Source: Macrotrachela quadricornifera (taxonomy: Eukaryota > Rotifera > Eurotatoria > Philodinida > Philodinidae). From it: 64,000 bases of DNA. Below are positions 31,721-44,457 of the stretch, in pieces (within the stretch, counting starts at the first letter, position 1; each line of letters starts with the position of its first letter). The position numbers and the translations under genes are program-made. The stretch lies in assembly GCA_022393335.1 (NCBI GenBank), contig JAJEKB010020594.1, positions 471,739-535,738 of the forward strand. The letters run 5' to 3'. The notes beneath the pieces are model-generated. The model did no database searches. It saw nothing but the letters and a program-made list of their open reading frames with translations, and was not told the DNA's origin.

Positions 31721-34700
31721 ATCTTCATTCTCTTTTTTTTGCAGACCCACTCCAAATCTTGTTTAGCATATTGAACTCCTCTAAAATCTTTAGAACTACA
31801 AGAGAGATAATAAAAATACAATGTAAAATCAAAATAGTAGTGTATCTTGCCAAAACTAGCTGCTCTCATGCTTGCCATCTCAGTACTTTTTCCTTTGATG
31901 CTTCTCTTATTTGGCGTACATAGACCATCAGTATATGCATATATTTATTATGCCTTTTTTTCATATTTTTATATATTTATTCATTTTTTTTTTCTTCTTC
32001 CTCTTCTATATATAGTCATATCAAGTATTCACTTGTCTGAGATATTTGCAATTGTAGCACTCTTTCCACCGCTTAGCGCTGCATTTGCTAAGCATTGCTA
32101 TATCATTTATTGTAAACGCTTCTGTGCGGAACAATTTAAAAGCATAATTAAAAAAAAAACAGCGCACGTGAGCGATTATATTTATTATTAACTTTGTTTG
32201 TGATAGTCACAATAGTTTATACCTGTAATAATATTGATCAATGTATTGACACATATTGTCGTTATTGAACAAAATAAATAATATATCATTTTTCACATGC
32301 AATAATAAAAGTTATGCTTTAATGCACAATTATAGTGCAGAACATTTATTTACAGATTTTTTTTCTTTCTCTTAATTATTACAGTTTCATTTAAAGCATT
32401 AAATATCAGATGTCTCCAAATGATTGCATACATTTTTATTTTCTATTTATTTCAGTATGGATACATAATAAAATCTTGATTTTTTTTCAAAAACTACGTC
32501 TTGATACTTTCTATTAACATATTCTGATGATTTTTCCTATAATAAAAATGAAACAACCACATATTAGTGCTTCTTCCCACCGTATAACTCTTCAAGAATT
32601 ATGGGAATAAGCTGAAATTTTGGGTTTGTAGGTTTTCAAACATGATTTTTCATGTTATGAAACTAAATCGTGTTTTTAAAATTTGCCATATGCCCATGTT
32701 TATCATATTGAGCGGTTTTCTCACGGACCTTCTCTGAAGTTGATAGAAAATGAATTCAAATACAATGGATGCAATGAGAAGACGAAAGAGTGAAAATCTT
32801 CTCGAAAATTTGGGAAAGAGGATAAGCTTAGAGGCGAGGACTATGTCGTCATATAGAACAGGAAACAAAGAGAGAAGATTTTGATTAATTTGAGAAGAAT
32901 ATAGCAGTTTAATTAATTAGTCCATATTTTTTTTATAAAAAATATATTATTATGATAGATTTCAGTAGAGCTACTGGCAACTACATATGATGAAATCTGT
33001 AGCATTGATCTCATATAGCTTTCGTCAAAAACTAATAGATCTCAATCAAAACTTATATTTATTGTTAAAAGCCGACTAATAATGAATTTCAGCGTGCTAC
33101 ATACAGTATGCAAAAGGCTCGATCCTTATTAGAGCCTATGGAAGTGATAAGCACTACAGGTTACATAATTAGTTTTATTAATCCCTTTTTTGCAAATAAC
33201 AGTAATAATGATGATGTATATATATGGAAAGGCTGTTTAACAAAAAAAACGAGAGATGGAATGTTGGCTTGGCTAGAAGAAAACGGTGTGGTCATCATAG
33301 GTTGTGGTTATTAAGATAGCATAGGAACATTGAGTGCTTTGGGATTTCATACCGCGCTGCCTTCATTTCTTATATCTTAACCCTGATTAGAAAGATCGTC
33401 TTTTAATTTTCTGCTATAGAAACTAATATATCCCGAATTATTACGAAAAATTGAGGGCTTATTGAAAGCTAACACGGTAAGACTATACATGATGTTTACA
33501 GTCTAGCATTCTTTACTTTTTTTTTGAGCTAGGTCGGTTTAAACAATGGAGAATTCTTCATTACATGTAGCAAAATAGTATGATACCACTTCTTGAAGAC
33601 ATTCTAAAAATAATCACTCGTCTAATCAACTGTTTTCTCCGTCAGTTATATTAAATAAAGATGTTGATGATCTGAGAGGAGATGCGATGTTGCGTTTGAT
33701 TAACAAGCAGAATACACATAAAGCTCTTATCGAATTCTAAGTATGACAGAAGTCCAACTACAGGATATAACATTTGGTCAGTTCTGATAAATAAGGTGAG
33801 GGTGAGGGTGGCTAAATCATACGTGAATGGATATCTTACTCCATCATCTTTATCTCCTGATCAGAAAGAATTTATCGTACAGATTCAAAGAGATGTCAAT
33901 GGTTTTGTCCATGTTTGATCCCAATCTCGTCATTCTAATAGTATCTTCTATAATACCTATATAGAATGCAAAGAATAAGTCAAACACTGTATCCACTGCT
34001 GGTATTACAACTGCCCTATTGATGAGCGCGTCGTTGGTTGTTTTCATGTGATAACCATTTTATGGTTAGTTTTTCTTTATCATAATAACATGTCAGCCTT
34101 TGAACAACAATCAAACAGACACTTCAATTTTGTTTAAGATGCATTACCGATAAGTGACTACGATACTTCATGAGGAGGACCATATTACCTACAAGTTAAA
34201 GTAGAACAAATGTATTTTTTTCTTGTAGTCATGAAATGAATGGAAGCACTATATCAGATTATTTCTGAAAGCAATTTAGGCTCAAAAACATCAATTATTG
34301 TCCTTGTCCAAACTTTTTATTGACTTGTTGAAAAATAAAAAGTTCTGTCACAAAAAATGCTTATCTTAACAAAATCTTTCAATTGATATAAAATAGTAAA
34401 AGCTTCTGTGAAAAAAATCCGAGAAGCCGATTTATGACCTCATCACTTCCCCTCCTCTCCGTATAAATGTTTCATTTTAATGGCAACTTATTAGCAAGTT
34501 ACGGATTTTACTGGTTTACCATCATGTAAATTTCTAAGTGATTATTTAGTTATTGTTATTGAACTTGAAATTGGTAAATCATAATAAAAGTTTTTCTAAA
34601 TAGTCACTAAAACTTTCAGTCACAACACAATAATAAATATTTTCTACATCTCCAAATCGGTTTTTTGAAATATTATTGTTGTTTAATTTTTTTTCAATAA

Positions 34701-35570
34701 TTCTTTAAGAATGTTTTTTCTCTTTTCAGTTTGAAAATTTCTTGAAAAGTCTCACTTACCATTCAATACATGGGCATTAACACAAAGAATATGTATAAAC
34801 CAAAGTTCTTGTTTATGTACTGAAAAAATTCTTACATTAAAGTTAGTTAAAATTTTCGAGAATGTTAGTCTAGCCTAGGAGAAATTATGGTTAAAATATC
34901 TCCCGAAATCTTCAATAAACTAATGAGTTATACTCCATCTATTGTTCAAAAGTACCTTCTACGTGGCCAAGGATGATTTTTGATAAAACCTTTTTCGTTT
35001 TACTTCACCAAGAGAGAAATTCAAAAATTGGAGTCTGTCAAGTCCTAGCCCTACCTGTCTTCTGTGCAAGAAAAAAGAAATCATCACTTTTATATTGAGT
35101 CATTATTAAGAAAACCTTGACCCGTAAATGATATGATCGAAAAAATTCATTTTCAGAAAAATGGAAAAGAAACTCGAAAAACATGATAGTGGCTCTAAAT
35201 TTTCACCGATAAGTCTGTTCAAATCTGTTTGTTTTTCAAAAAATCATCAATATTCTGAAAAAGGGAGACTTCACCGCATCTTTCTATGACAAAAAACTCA
35301 ACTTTGACTTTTCTGAGGGGTCTCCCCCTTAAACTCGATAAAATATCACAAGAACGATAATTAATCTTAATTATATTGAAGAATATCATAAGAGCAGTGT
35401 TCCGACAGTAACTGTCCTTGGAGAGCATCATTCAGGATACTATCGAAGACACAAAAAGGTAGAATTATTGAATTTTATCGTCGGTGTTTATAAATCAATT
35501 GTCATTTATTTCAATGTCCAATCAATGATCTTCAAACAGTTTTTCATCTTCCGACATTAGAGAAAAAATT
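31721..35570. other. Gene-poor AT-rich stretch
   Basis: No gene I can support. A 68-codon ATG frame at 33108-33314 (ending LAWLEENGVVIIGCGY) reads like protein but is isolated. 33640-34050 has coding-like scraps on both strands without a motif. The rest is AT-rich and featureless to my eye. Confidence 0.45.
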
Positions 35571-35679
35571 CAAGAAATGTTCTCTTTCTCGTAGAGAAGA
35601 GTCTCAGAAACATAAATTGTTTCTTTGCTTGTATGTCCGCACAAGGTCAAAAAAACATTGTATTAATATTTTTTGTAAA

Positions 35680-36110
35680 ACTTGACCAAAAGGTAATCAG
35701 GGTTACGGAGTCCGAATCTGATGTTAGTTTTTTAAAATTTTTTTAAGAATCATTTTTTTACAGAAAGAGCCACTTTTTCTACAAAAAAAAAGATTTTCTT
35801 TAAGGGTTGACCGAAGGGCAATCGCGGTCAAGAAATCCGAATCTGAGGTTAGCTTTTTAAAATTTTTTTAAGAATCATCTTTTTACACAATGCATCATTT
35901 TTTTTACAAAAAAAAGATTTTTTATAAGGGTTGACCGAAGGGCAATCGGGGTCGAGGAATCCGAATCTGATGGTAGTTTTGTAAAAATTTTTTTGCAGCT
36001 CAATTTTGTAAAATAAACGACAAGTTGTTAACAAAAAAATATTTGTTTTTATGAGGTTTGGTCAAAGGCAGTTAATATCCAGGAAGTTGAATCTCACTTC
36101 GGTGTTTTTT
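35680..36110. repeat. Tandem repeat of the left foldback arm, ~124-bp period
   Basis: Units start near 35690, 35808, 35930 and 36055. Each reads TTGACC(A/G)AA(A/G)GGCAATC..GG, then TCCGAATCTGATG(T/G)TAGTTTT, then poly-T/A stretches around AAGAATCAT. The last copy is the most diverged. Confidence 0.8.
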
Positions 36111-36210
36111 ATTTTATAAATGAATAGGTTGACGGTAGTTTAGAAACACGATTTCTACGGGAAAGAGCTGAGCGAATCTTTAGACGAGCGCTACTTGTTT
36201 AATAAAACAA

Positions 36211-37264
36211 TTGAGCAATATTCGCCAACACGAACAAGAATTAATTAACTGTTATTAAATACACAAGCGTGTCGATGCAGTGCATGTATAATAACATTCT
36301 ACAACGGGTCCTTCTCATATTTCGAGAAACCCGTAGAAAAAAAAAGTTATAACACGTGAAACATGTGTTTTTCTCTACTTTATTTCTCGAACTATTGTCT
36401 TTCAAAATTCTTTATATTTTTGTGTTGATGACAGAAGCAAAATTATTTTCATGTAGTCAGAACTAACATGGTCTAACTACTCAAATAAAACAGTTTATAA
36501 AATAAAAATTCACACATTTTCTTTTTTTCTTTTCTCCCGTTGATATTATTCATCATTATATTCACTTGCATTCATTAAAAATATCGATATGTAACATTTT
36601 TCATCCAATAGGAACCAATCCTACAATGATGTCACACATGATCGTGTGCAACATTTATATGAAGCTCTCTACGCTTTTTTCATCGGTTATTAATCTTTGT
36701 TTATTTTTCTGTATATCTATATATGCACGCGTGTCGTTAATTTGTATTTCTTCTTTTTCTAATAAGCCACGTGTGCAATAAAATCACATACTACGCAGGC
36801 ATATATGTGCAGTTACACAAGAAAGAGAACACGAATAGTTGCCCATGATTATTGTTGTTATTTGTTATTATTATCAAAAAACCGGTTAGATACGTTTTCA
36901 GTACTGATACTTTATTAAAATTAAAAATTTGAAAAAAATAAGAGAAAAAAAAAGACAAAACAAATGACAAAGAATAAATGAAGGAGCTAATTAGGCGATA
37001 ATGTTCTATCATGATGATGGTCTTATTTGACGAGTATATTTGATTTTCAGGATTAATGAATATTTGTGGCTGAATTGCTAAAAAGAAAAAATAGTGAAGT
37101 GATTCGTTACTATTCATTGAAACATCACATTTATATAATATACCTAATTTATTTTCCGCTTGTGGGATGACTCTATTCAAATGTTCTATTTACTGCAAGA
37201 AAATGGTGAGTGAGCTTATCACTATCATTACACATCACAACGTTAATGGCTAATCCACACAATC
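36211..37264. other. Unique sequence inside the 8.3-kb foldback
   Basis: No repeat and no convincing gene. A minus-strand frame of 129 codons (36791-37180) is rich in Phe, Ile, Ser and Asn runs and lacks any motif, so I do not call it. Confidence 0.45.
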
Positions 37265-40200
37265 AATATACTTCTCAAATATTTTCCTCAATTCAAAGGA
37301 AATATTTGAAGCGGATTATATGATTGACGAATACATGACAAATGAATAATTTACAGCACTAGAATTTTATTTACATATATTCCTGAATTTAAAGGAATGA
37401 TTTGAAGTAGATTATATTATTCTAGAGCAAAAGACAAATGAATAATTTATATTAAGATTCTATTTAAATATTTTGTTCCGTTCGAACTAAAAGTTTTACG
37501 TGAACCACATGATTGATAAACAAATAACAAATGAATAATTCATATAATTAGAATTTCATTCAAGTATTTTGCTGAATTCTAAGAAAATATTTGAAGTGCA
37601 TTACATCATTGAAGGACAAACGATAATTGACTACTTCATACAAAGTTCTCAATCAAATACTTTTCTCAATTCAAAGGAAACATTTCAAGTGGATTATATA
37701 ACTGATAAACACACGATAACTAAATAATTCATACCAACATTCTATTCAAATATTTCGCGCAATCTAAAAGAAAGATTCGAATGAATTATACGACTGACCA
37801 ACATGCGACATATAAATAACTCTCACCTGCAACATCCTACTCAAATATTTTGCTCAATGCAAAAGAAGGATTTCAATTAGATTAAATAATTGACTAACAC
37901 ACGGCAAATAAATAATTCATATAAACATGCTATTCAAATATTTAACTTAATTTAAAAAAACGATCCGAAATGGATAATATGATTGATGAACACATAACAA
38001 AGAAAGTATACATAGTAATAAAACTATATTCAAACATTTGACTTAATGCAACTGAAAGATTCATAACGGATTTTATGTTTGATAAATATACAAGAAATAG
38101 ATAATTTATACCAATATTCTATTCAAATATTTGACTTAATATGATAGAAAGATTTCTAAGGGATATTATGATTAACGAACATAGGACAGGAATAACTCAT
38201 ACCATCAGGATTCTATTTAAATATTTTATTCAATTCAAAAGAAAGATTTGAAATAGATCATATGATTGACAAACCCATGAGAAATGAATGATTCATATTA
38301 GGATTCTATTCAAATATTTTTCTCAATTTGAAAGAAAGATTTGACATGAGCTATAAAATCGGTGAACAAACAACAAATGAATGATTCATATAAGCACTGT
38401 ATTCAAATATTTTGCACAATAGAAACAAATTTTTGCAGTGAATCGAATGATTGACAAAAACACTACAAATGAGTAGCTCAAAGTAAGGTCTCATTCAAAT
38501 ATTTTTCTCAATTTGAAACTAAAATTTCGAGCGGATAATATGGTCAATGAACACACAACACATAAATATCACAAACAAATGTTACAATTAAATATTTTTC
38601 TCAATTAGAAGAAGAGATTTGAAGGAAACTATACGATCCGGGAATACACGAGAAATGAGTACTTTCAACAAAAGTCACAATCAAATATTGTGTTCAATTC
38701 GAAACTATGATTTAGAGCCCATATTAGGATCGATGAACACACGACGAATGAACACTTCAAACAAAGATCACAGCTAAATATTTTACCCAATTGGAAGGAA
38801 AAATTCCACATAGATTATATGATCGATGAACATACAATAAATGATTTATGCAGATATCCAATATTTTATTCAAATGTTCTGCTCAATTCAAACGAAAGAT
38901 TCGAGAAGATATATATGATTGACAAACATAAACAAAATGAAAAATTCATAGAAACATTCTATTCAAAATATATTGCTCAATTTGAAGGAAATATTTGAAG
39001 TAGATTATATGACTGACTAACACATGAGAAAGGAATAAATCATAGTGCCAACAGAATTCCTTTTAAATGTTTTGCCTAATTTCAAGGAAAATTTTGTAAC
39101 AAGTTACAAAATCGAAGCATTCATGCCAAGTGAATAATTGAAACAAAGCACCTATTCAAATAAATTATTAATTTCAAAACAAATTTTCCAGGTTGGCTAT
39201 ATGATCGAATCTTACTTGATAAGTTAAAAGGAAAAATTACGATTTTATTCAAATACTATCCTAAATTCGAAAGACAAATTTCAAATGAATTACAAGAGTG
39301 AAGAACATATAACAAATAAATAATTCATACGAATATTCTATTCAAATATTTTGCTCAATTCAGAGGAAGGATTTAAAGTGGATTCGATGATTGACTAAAA
39401 CATATTAAATGAATAATTCATATTAGGATTCTATTCAAATATTTTGCTCAATTCGAACAAAATATTTGATATGAATTATATAATGAACGAACATACGATA
39501 AAGGAATAATTCATACCAATATTTTGTTTAAATATTTTACTCAATACAAATAAAAGATTTCAAGTGAATTATACCATTAACAAATACACGAAAAATGTTT
39601 AATTTATACTAAAATTCTATTCATATATTTTTTTTTCGATTCGAAAGAAAGAATTCAAGTCGATTATATGATTGTCTAACACATAGCAAATGAATAATTC
39701 ATAATAGGATTATATTCAAAAATTCTATTCAATTCAAAAAGAAGATTTGGAGTAGATTATACAATTCCAGGACATATTATAAATCAATAACTTGTACCAA
39801 CATCATATGAAAATATCTTTCTCAATTTCAAACATAGACTTGAACTCACTTATATGATTGACGAATATACGACAAATGGATAACTCCTAATACAATTCCC
39901 TTCAAATATTTTTCTCGACTACAAGGAAAAATTTGAAGTCGATTATGTGATGAACCAACACACGAGAAATCAATAATACATAGGATAATTCTATTCAAAT
40001 ATTTAGCTTGATTTAAATGAAAAATCTGAAGTGAATCATGTCAGTGACGAATATATAACAAAGGACTCATTCCTAATAGGATTCTATTCAAATTTTTACC
40101 GTAGTTTAAAGGAAAGATTTTAAGTGTATTATATGATTGACTAACTATACGACAACGGAATAAGACATAGGATGATTATATTCAAATTTTGTATACAGTT

Positions 40201-41850
40201 TTAACTAAAAAATTGAAATGGACGATATAATTAACGAACACACAACAAATAAATAATTCATAGCAACATTCTATTGGAATATTTCGCTCAAAATGAAGAA
40301 AAGATTTAAAGAAGATTATATAAAAGGTGACTATATGACAAGTGAATAATTCTAACCAAAATTCTATTTAAATAGTCTCCTTAATTAGAAGAAAAGATTT
40401 GAAGTAGATTATATGATTGATGAACACACAACGAAGAAATAATTCATACTATCGTTTTATTTCAATACTTTGTTCAGTTAAAAAGAAATATTTGAAGCGA
40501 ATTATATGATTTACAAATAGACGATGAATGAATAATTCACAGAAACACTCTATTGAAATATTTTGCTCAGTCTGAAAGAAATATTTGAAGTAGATTATAT
40601 GATTAACTAATATATCATATATGAGTAATTCATAGGATGATTTTCTTCAAAGATTTTGTTTGAATTTGAAAGAAAGCTTTAAAGTGGATTATATAACTGA
40701 CGAACACATGCAAATGAATAATTCGTAGCAACGTTCAGTTCAAATATATGACTCAATTTGAAAGGAAGATTTGAAAGATATTATTTGATTGACAATCATA
40801 CGGTAAATAAATAATTCACACTAATATTCTATTAAAGTATTTTGTTCAGTTTGTAGGAAATATTAGAAGCAGGTTATATGATTGATGGCCATATGACAAA
40901 TGAATAATTCATAGCAGCACTTCATTCAAATAATTTACATAATTTAAAGAAATGATTACAAGTGGATTATATGGTTGAGTAATACACGACAGACGAATAA
41001 GTCGCAGGATAATTGTATTCAAATATTTTAGTCGATTTCGAAGAAAGATTTGAAGTGGATTAAACAATTGACGAACGCACAATAAATAATCATCCATATT
41101 AGCACCATTTTATTGAAATATTTTACTTAATTTGAAAGAGAGAGTTCAGGTGGATTATATGATTAACACATAAAGGACAAATGAATAAATCATAGTAAGA
41201 TTTTATTCAAATATTTTCCTTAATTCGAGGGGAAGATTCGATATGGATTATACGGTAAAGGAACACAATAGAAACAAATAAATCATATAAACATTCTGTT
41301 GAAAAATCTTCCTCAGTTCGATGAAAATATTTGAAGTTGATTGTATGATTGACGAACACAAAACAAATGTACAATTGATACTAAGATTCTATGGAAATAT
41401 TTTGTTTAGTTTGAAGGAGAGATTTGAAGTAGATTATAGGAATGAGAAAGACACGAAAAATGAATACTTTAAACAAAGGTCCGAGTTAAATATTTTACTC
41501 AGTTCGAAGGAATGATATGAATTGGATTATATGATTGATAGACACACGAAAAATAAATAATTCATAGCAACGCTACATTCCAATATTTTGTTCAATTTGA
41601 AGAAAAAATCTAAAGCAGAATTATGATTGACGAACGAACGATAAATATATACTTTTTACTAAAATTCTATTCATATATTTAGTTGAATTCAAAGAAAAGA
41701 TCTGAAGTACATTATATGATTGTCGAACACAAGAGGAATATATAATTCATATTAATATTCTATTCAGACGTTTTGATTAGTTGGAAGTTAGGATTTGGAG
41801 TGCATTATAGAATCTATGAGTACATCAGAAATGCATATGATAAACAAGTG
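37265..41850. repeat. Degenerate satellite array, ~93-bp monomer, about 49 copies
   Basis: Head-to-tail monomers of roughly 90-97 bp fill 4.6 kb without interruption. A typical monomer reads CTATTCAAATATTTTGCTCA, then ATTTGAAAGAAAGATTTGAAG, then GGATTATATGATTGACGAAC and ACACGACAAATGAATAATTCATA. Each carries two dyads: TTCAAATATTT facing AAATATTTGAA across about 15 nt, and TGAAT-A-ATTCA. Copies differ from each other by many substitutions but keep their length, pointing to an old array. The short frames here are chance. Confidence 0.85.
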
Positions 41851-42246
41851 TTTATTTTAAGTATGTTGACAGATTAAAGTCAACTTCTACTAGTGGTGAT
41901 ATTGATGGCCGTCTCACGGCAGGTGAACACTTCGTAGCTCCTTGTAAGTTTCATTCGATTATTGCGGTTTCTAAAATGGTTTAGAAACCTATTCATTTTT
42001 CTGCACTTAAAACACCACTGCCTGTACCGTGCAGGTTGTTGATGCTAACGTCGAGAGAACGATCAAACATGCCATCAGGATAATCTTCTGCATTATAGTA
42101 TAATAGTGTTTGATACTGAAAAGTAAATAGAAGATAAAAATAAGCAAGGAGATAAATGATATGCTCCTACTTTGATGCTTCGGCGTTATGACTGCAGTAC
42201 TGAAATGAGATGAACACTAAAGGATACGTGCTTTTATACCTAATAG
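41851..42246. other. Unique sequence between the satellite and the minisatellite
   Basis: About 400 bp, less AT-rich than the satellite. 41905-41935 contains GGCCGTCTCACGGC, a short GC hairpin. No gene or RNA family is recognised. Confidence 0.4.
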
Positions 42247-42780
42247 GTGATGGGTGGAAATATTTCATTTATTGATATAAATTTTGCAATTACCAGTGGG
42301 AATTTCCCACGTATTGTTTCGTATTTGTCACTCATCATTGGTAATCACGCACTTATTGATACGAATCTTACAGTTATCGATAGGATTCTCCCACATATTG
42401 TTTCATATATTTTATTCATCATTGGTAACCACTCCCTTTATTGATACGAATTTTGCAATTATTGATGCAAATGTCATACGCATTACTCTATTTTTTTCAT
42501 TCATCGTTGGTAATCACGCATTTATTGATGCGAATTTCGCAATCATCAGTGCAAATTTCCTACGCACTGTCCTGTTTTTTTCATTCATCCATCGTTGATA
42601 ATCACGCGTTTATTGATACGCAGTTTGCAATCATCAGTGCAAATTTCACACGTATTGTTTCGTTCTTTTCATTTATTCATTGTTGGTAATCACGCATTTA
42701 TTGATACGCAGTTTGCAATTATCAATGCAAATTTTGCACGCAATGCTCTGTAATTTTCACTTATTGATGTGATTTTTGCT
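42247..42780. repeat. Minisatellite, ~86-bp period, about six copies
   Basis: Units carry TTGGTAATCACGCATTTATT, then GATACGAATTTTGCAATTAT and ATTGTTTCATTC(A/T)TTTCATTCATC blocks, recurring near 42341, 42424, 42509, 42598 and 42685. The overlapping plus-strand frames (HALIDTNFAII-type repeats) are products of the period, not genes. Confidence 0.8.
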
Positions 42781-43242
42781 TTCATCAGATGTGTTGATTT
42801 CGTTGATTTTATTTAACATGTTCAATGTAAAGCTGAGAAGATTCTGTAATAGAACCAATAAACCAGGCGTCCGGACAGTCGTGTAGCAAAAAAAGTTTTT
42901 AAATATCTCTATCTGGTATCAACCAAACGAGCCGAAATTTTTACAAATGACAGAAACATTTTAAAATTTTATATTCAATAAGACAAAGCTGAAGAAGCCC
43001 TTTATAAACAATATATAAGAGTATTTGGTTATGCTTTCTTTTGAAGATATAACCAATCAGTACACATTTACTCAAGATAAATTTTGAAAAAATAAAAATA
43101 AAAAAAAACTAATTTTGTTTTCGTAGTTTTATTTACTAGTTTCTGTCAGGTCAAGGCTTGACTTCATCAAAAATCTACAGAAAACTTTTATATATCGATT
43201 AAACCATATTCATCAGGCCTAAGGGGCCTTTGAAAGAAATTA
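42781..43242. other. Unique sequence before the right foldback arm
   Basis: 42860-43080 contains GGCGTCCGGACAGTCGTG and a region around CTATCTGGTATCAACCAAACG. It looks like part of a decayed element but has no mirrored partner in the window that I can see. Confidence 0.35.
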
Positions 43243-43369
43243 ACACAACAAAAAAACAAGCAACGCTCGTCTAAAGACTCGCTCAGATCTTTCTCCTAGA
43301 AAACGCGTTTCTAAACTACCGTAAAGGTATTCATTTATAAAATTAAAGAAACCAAAGCCAGACTGAAGT

Positions 43370-43780
43370 GACTCGATCTCAGCTGCCTTTGATCAACCTT
43401 CATAAAAGAAATGTTTTTTGTTAAAAAATTGTCGCTTATTTAAAAAAATGATCCCCAAAAAACTTTTAAAAACCAACATCAGATTCGGGTTCCTTGACCT
43501 CGATTACCTTCCGGTCAACCCTTATAAAAAATTTTTTTTTGTAAGAAAAGTGACCCTTTGTGTAAAAAAAATGATCCTCAAAAAAATTTTAAAAAACTAA
43601 CATCGGATTCGGAATCCTTGATCCCGATTACCCTTCGGTCAACCCTTATAAAAAAATTTCTTTTTGTAAAAAAAGTGATCCTTTGTGTAAAAAAATGATC
43701 CTCGAAAAAATTTTAAAAAACTAACATCAGATTCGGGTTCCTTGACCTCGATTACCCTTTGGTTAAGTTTTATAGAAAAT
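43370..43780. repeat. Tandem repeat of the right foldback arm, ~124-bp period
   Basis: Inverted counterparts of the left-arm units: CATCAGATTCGGGTTCCTTG then ACC(T/C)CGATTACCCTTCGGTCA and AACCCTTATAAAAAA, recurring near 43482, 43604 and 43729, with a more diverged copy at about 43365. Confidence 0.8.
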
Positions 43781-43889
43781 ATTAAGAAAATGTTTTTTTG
43801 ACCTTGTGTGGACATACAAGCAAACAAACAATTTACGTTTCTAAGACTCTTCCCTACGAGAAAAAGAAAAAGAAAAGTAAGTATAAGAG

Positions 43890-44455
43890 AGCTGAAAGAG
43901 CCACTACTTATTCTTTGAGCAGTAGAACATCGCATATAAATGAAAGAATTGTTAGTATCGTTGTATCATGATCTTTTGTTCGCTTATTCAGGATTGTTGT
44001 TGTTGCTTTTATTATTATCGTTGTAGGATGAGTATCAAAATACAGTATACACGTTTGAGCTGCTGTTATTGATACTGCTCCGATTAGAGTATGAAGATAC
44101 ACCATGTGCTATTACCGTGTGCTTATCAAGGTATAACACGTGGGTTTGTTTATTCAAACAATTTCGTTGCTTTACCATGAAAACATTTGTATACGTACTG
44201 TTTGTTAATAGTTGATACGGATTTATCAGATTTCTGTTTCATCAAAAAATCTTGAAGATTATTTAATTTTTTCGAACCTACAATTAGTTTCATGCTGCAA
44301 ATGACTATATCGGAAAAAAAATCGTTCCAAAGTTTGTGAAATTGAGTCGAAAAATCGTTCATTCCTTTACATTAGGAAAAATGACATAAAATATTGACCT
44401 CAAAATCAATTCTGGTCTTCTTTATATTTTTATTTGTGGCATCGAGAAAGATTTT
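43890..44455. other. No supported gene
   Basis: Short AT-rich frames only. 44150-44362 (minus) reads like protein for about 70 residues without a motif. Confidence 0.45.
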
Positions 44456-44457
44456 TC

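Larger units (their letters stand above)
35578..43878. mobile_element. 8.3-kb foldback with tandem-repeat arms and satellite core
   Basis: 35578 to about 36210 is mirrored by about 43243-43878. Outer blocks (CTCGTAGAGAAGAGTCT, TTGCTTGTATGTCC, ACAAGGTCAAAAAAACAT), inner blocks (GGTAGTTTAGAAAC, GCTGAGCGAATCTTTAGACG) and the units between are inverted copies. Each arm consists mainly of four ~124-bp tandem units. Between the arms lie about 7 kb with a ~4.6-kb satellite, a minisatellite and no transposase. Long arms made of tandem repeats are known from Foldback and Galileo elements of flies; similarity of layout is all I claim. I found no target duplication. Confidence 0.65.

Noticed and set aside
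33108..33314. 68-codon ATG frame
   Set aside because: Reads like protein but has no family, partner exon or neighbour; too weak to call.
36791..37180. 129-codon minus-strand frame inside the 8.3-kb foldback
   Set aside because: Low-complexity Phe/Ser/Asn content, no motif, no splice context; expected by chance in AT-rich DNA.
37265..41850. CRISPR-like array
   Set aside because: Monomers vary throughout, there are no unique spacers between exact repeats, and the context is eukaryotic; it is a satellite.
42247..42689. Overlapping frames with repeated HALIDTNFAII-like units
   Set aside because: Three shifted frames show the same pattern, as expected of an 86-bp minisatellite rather than a repeat protein.
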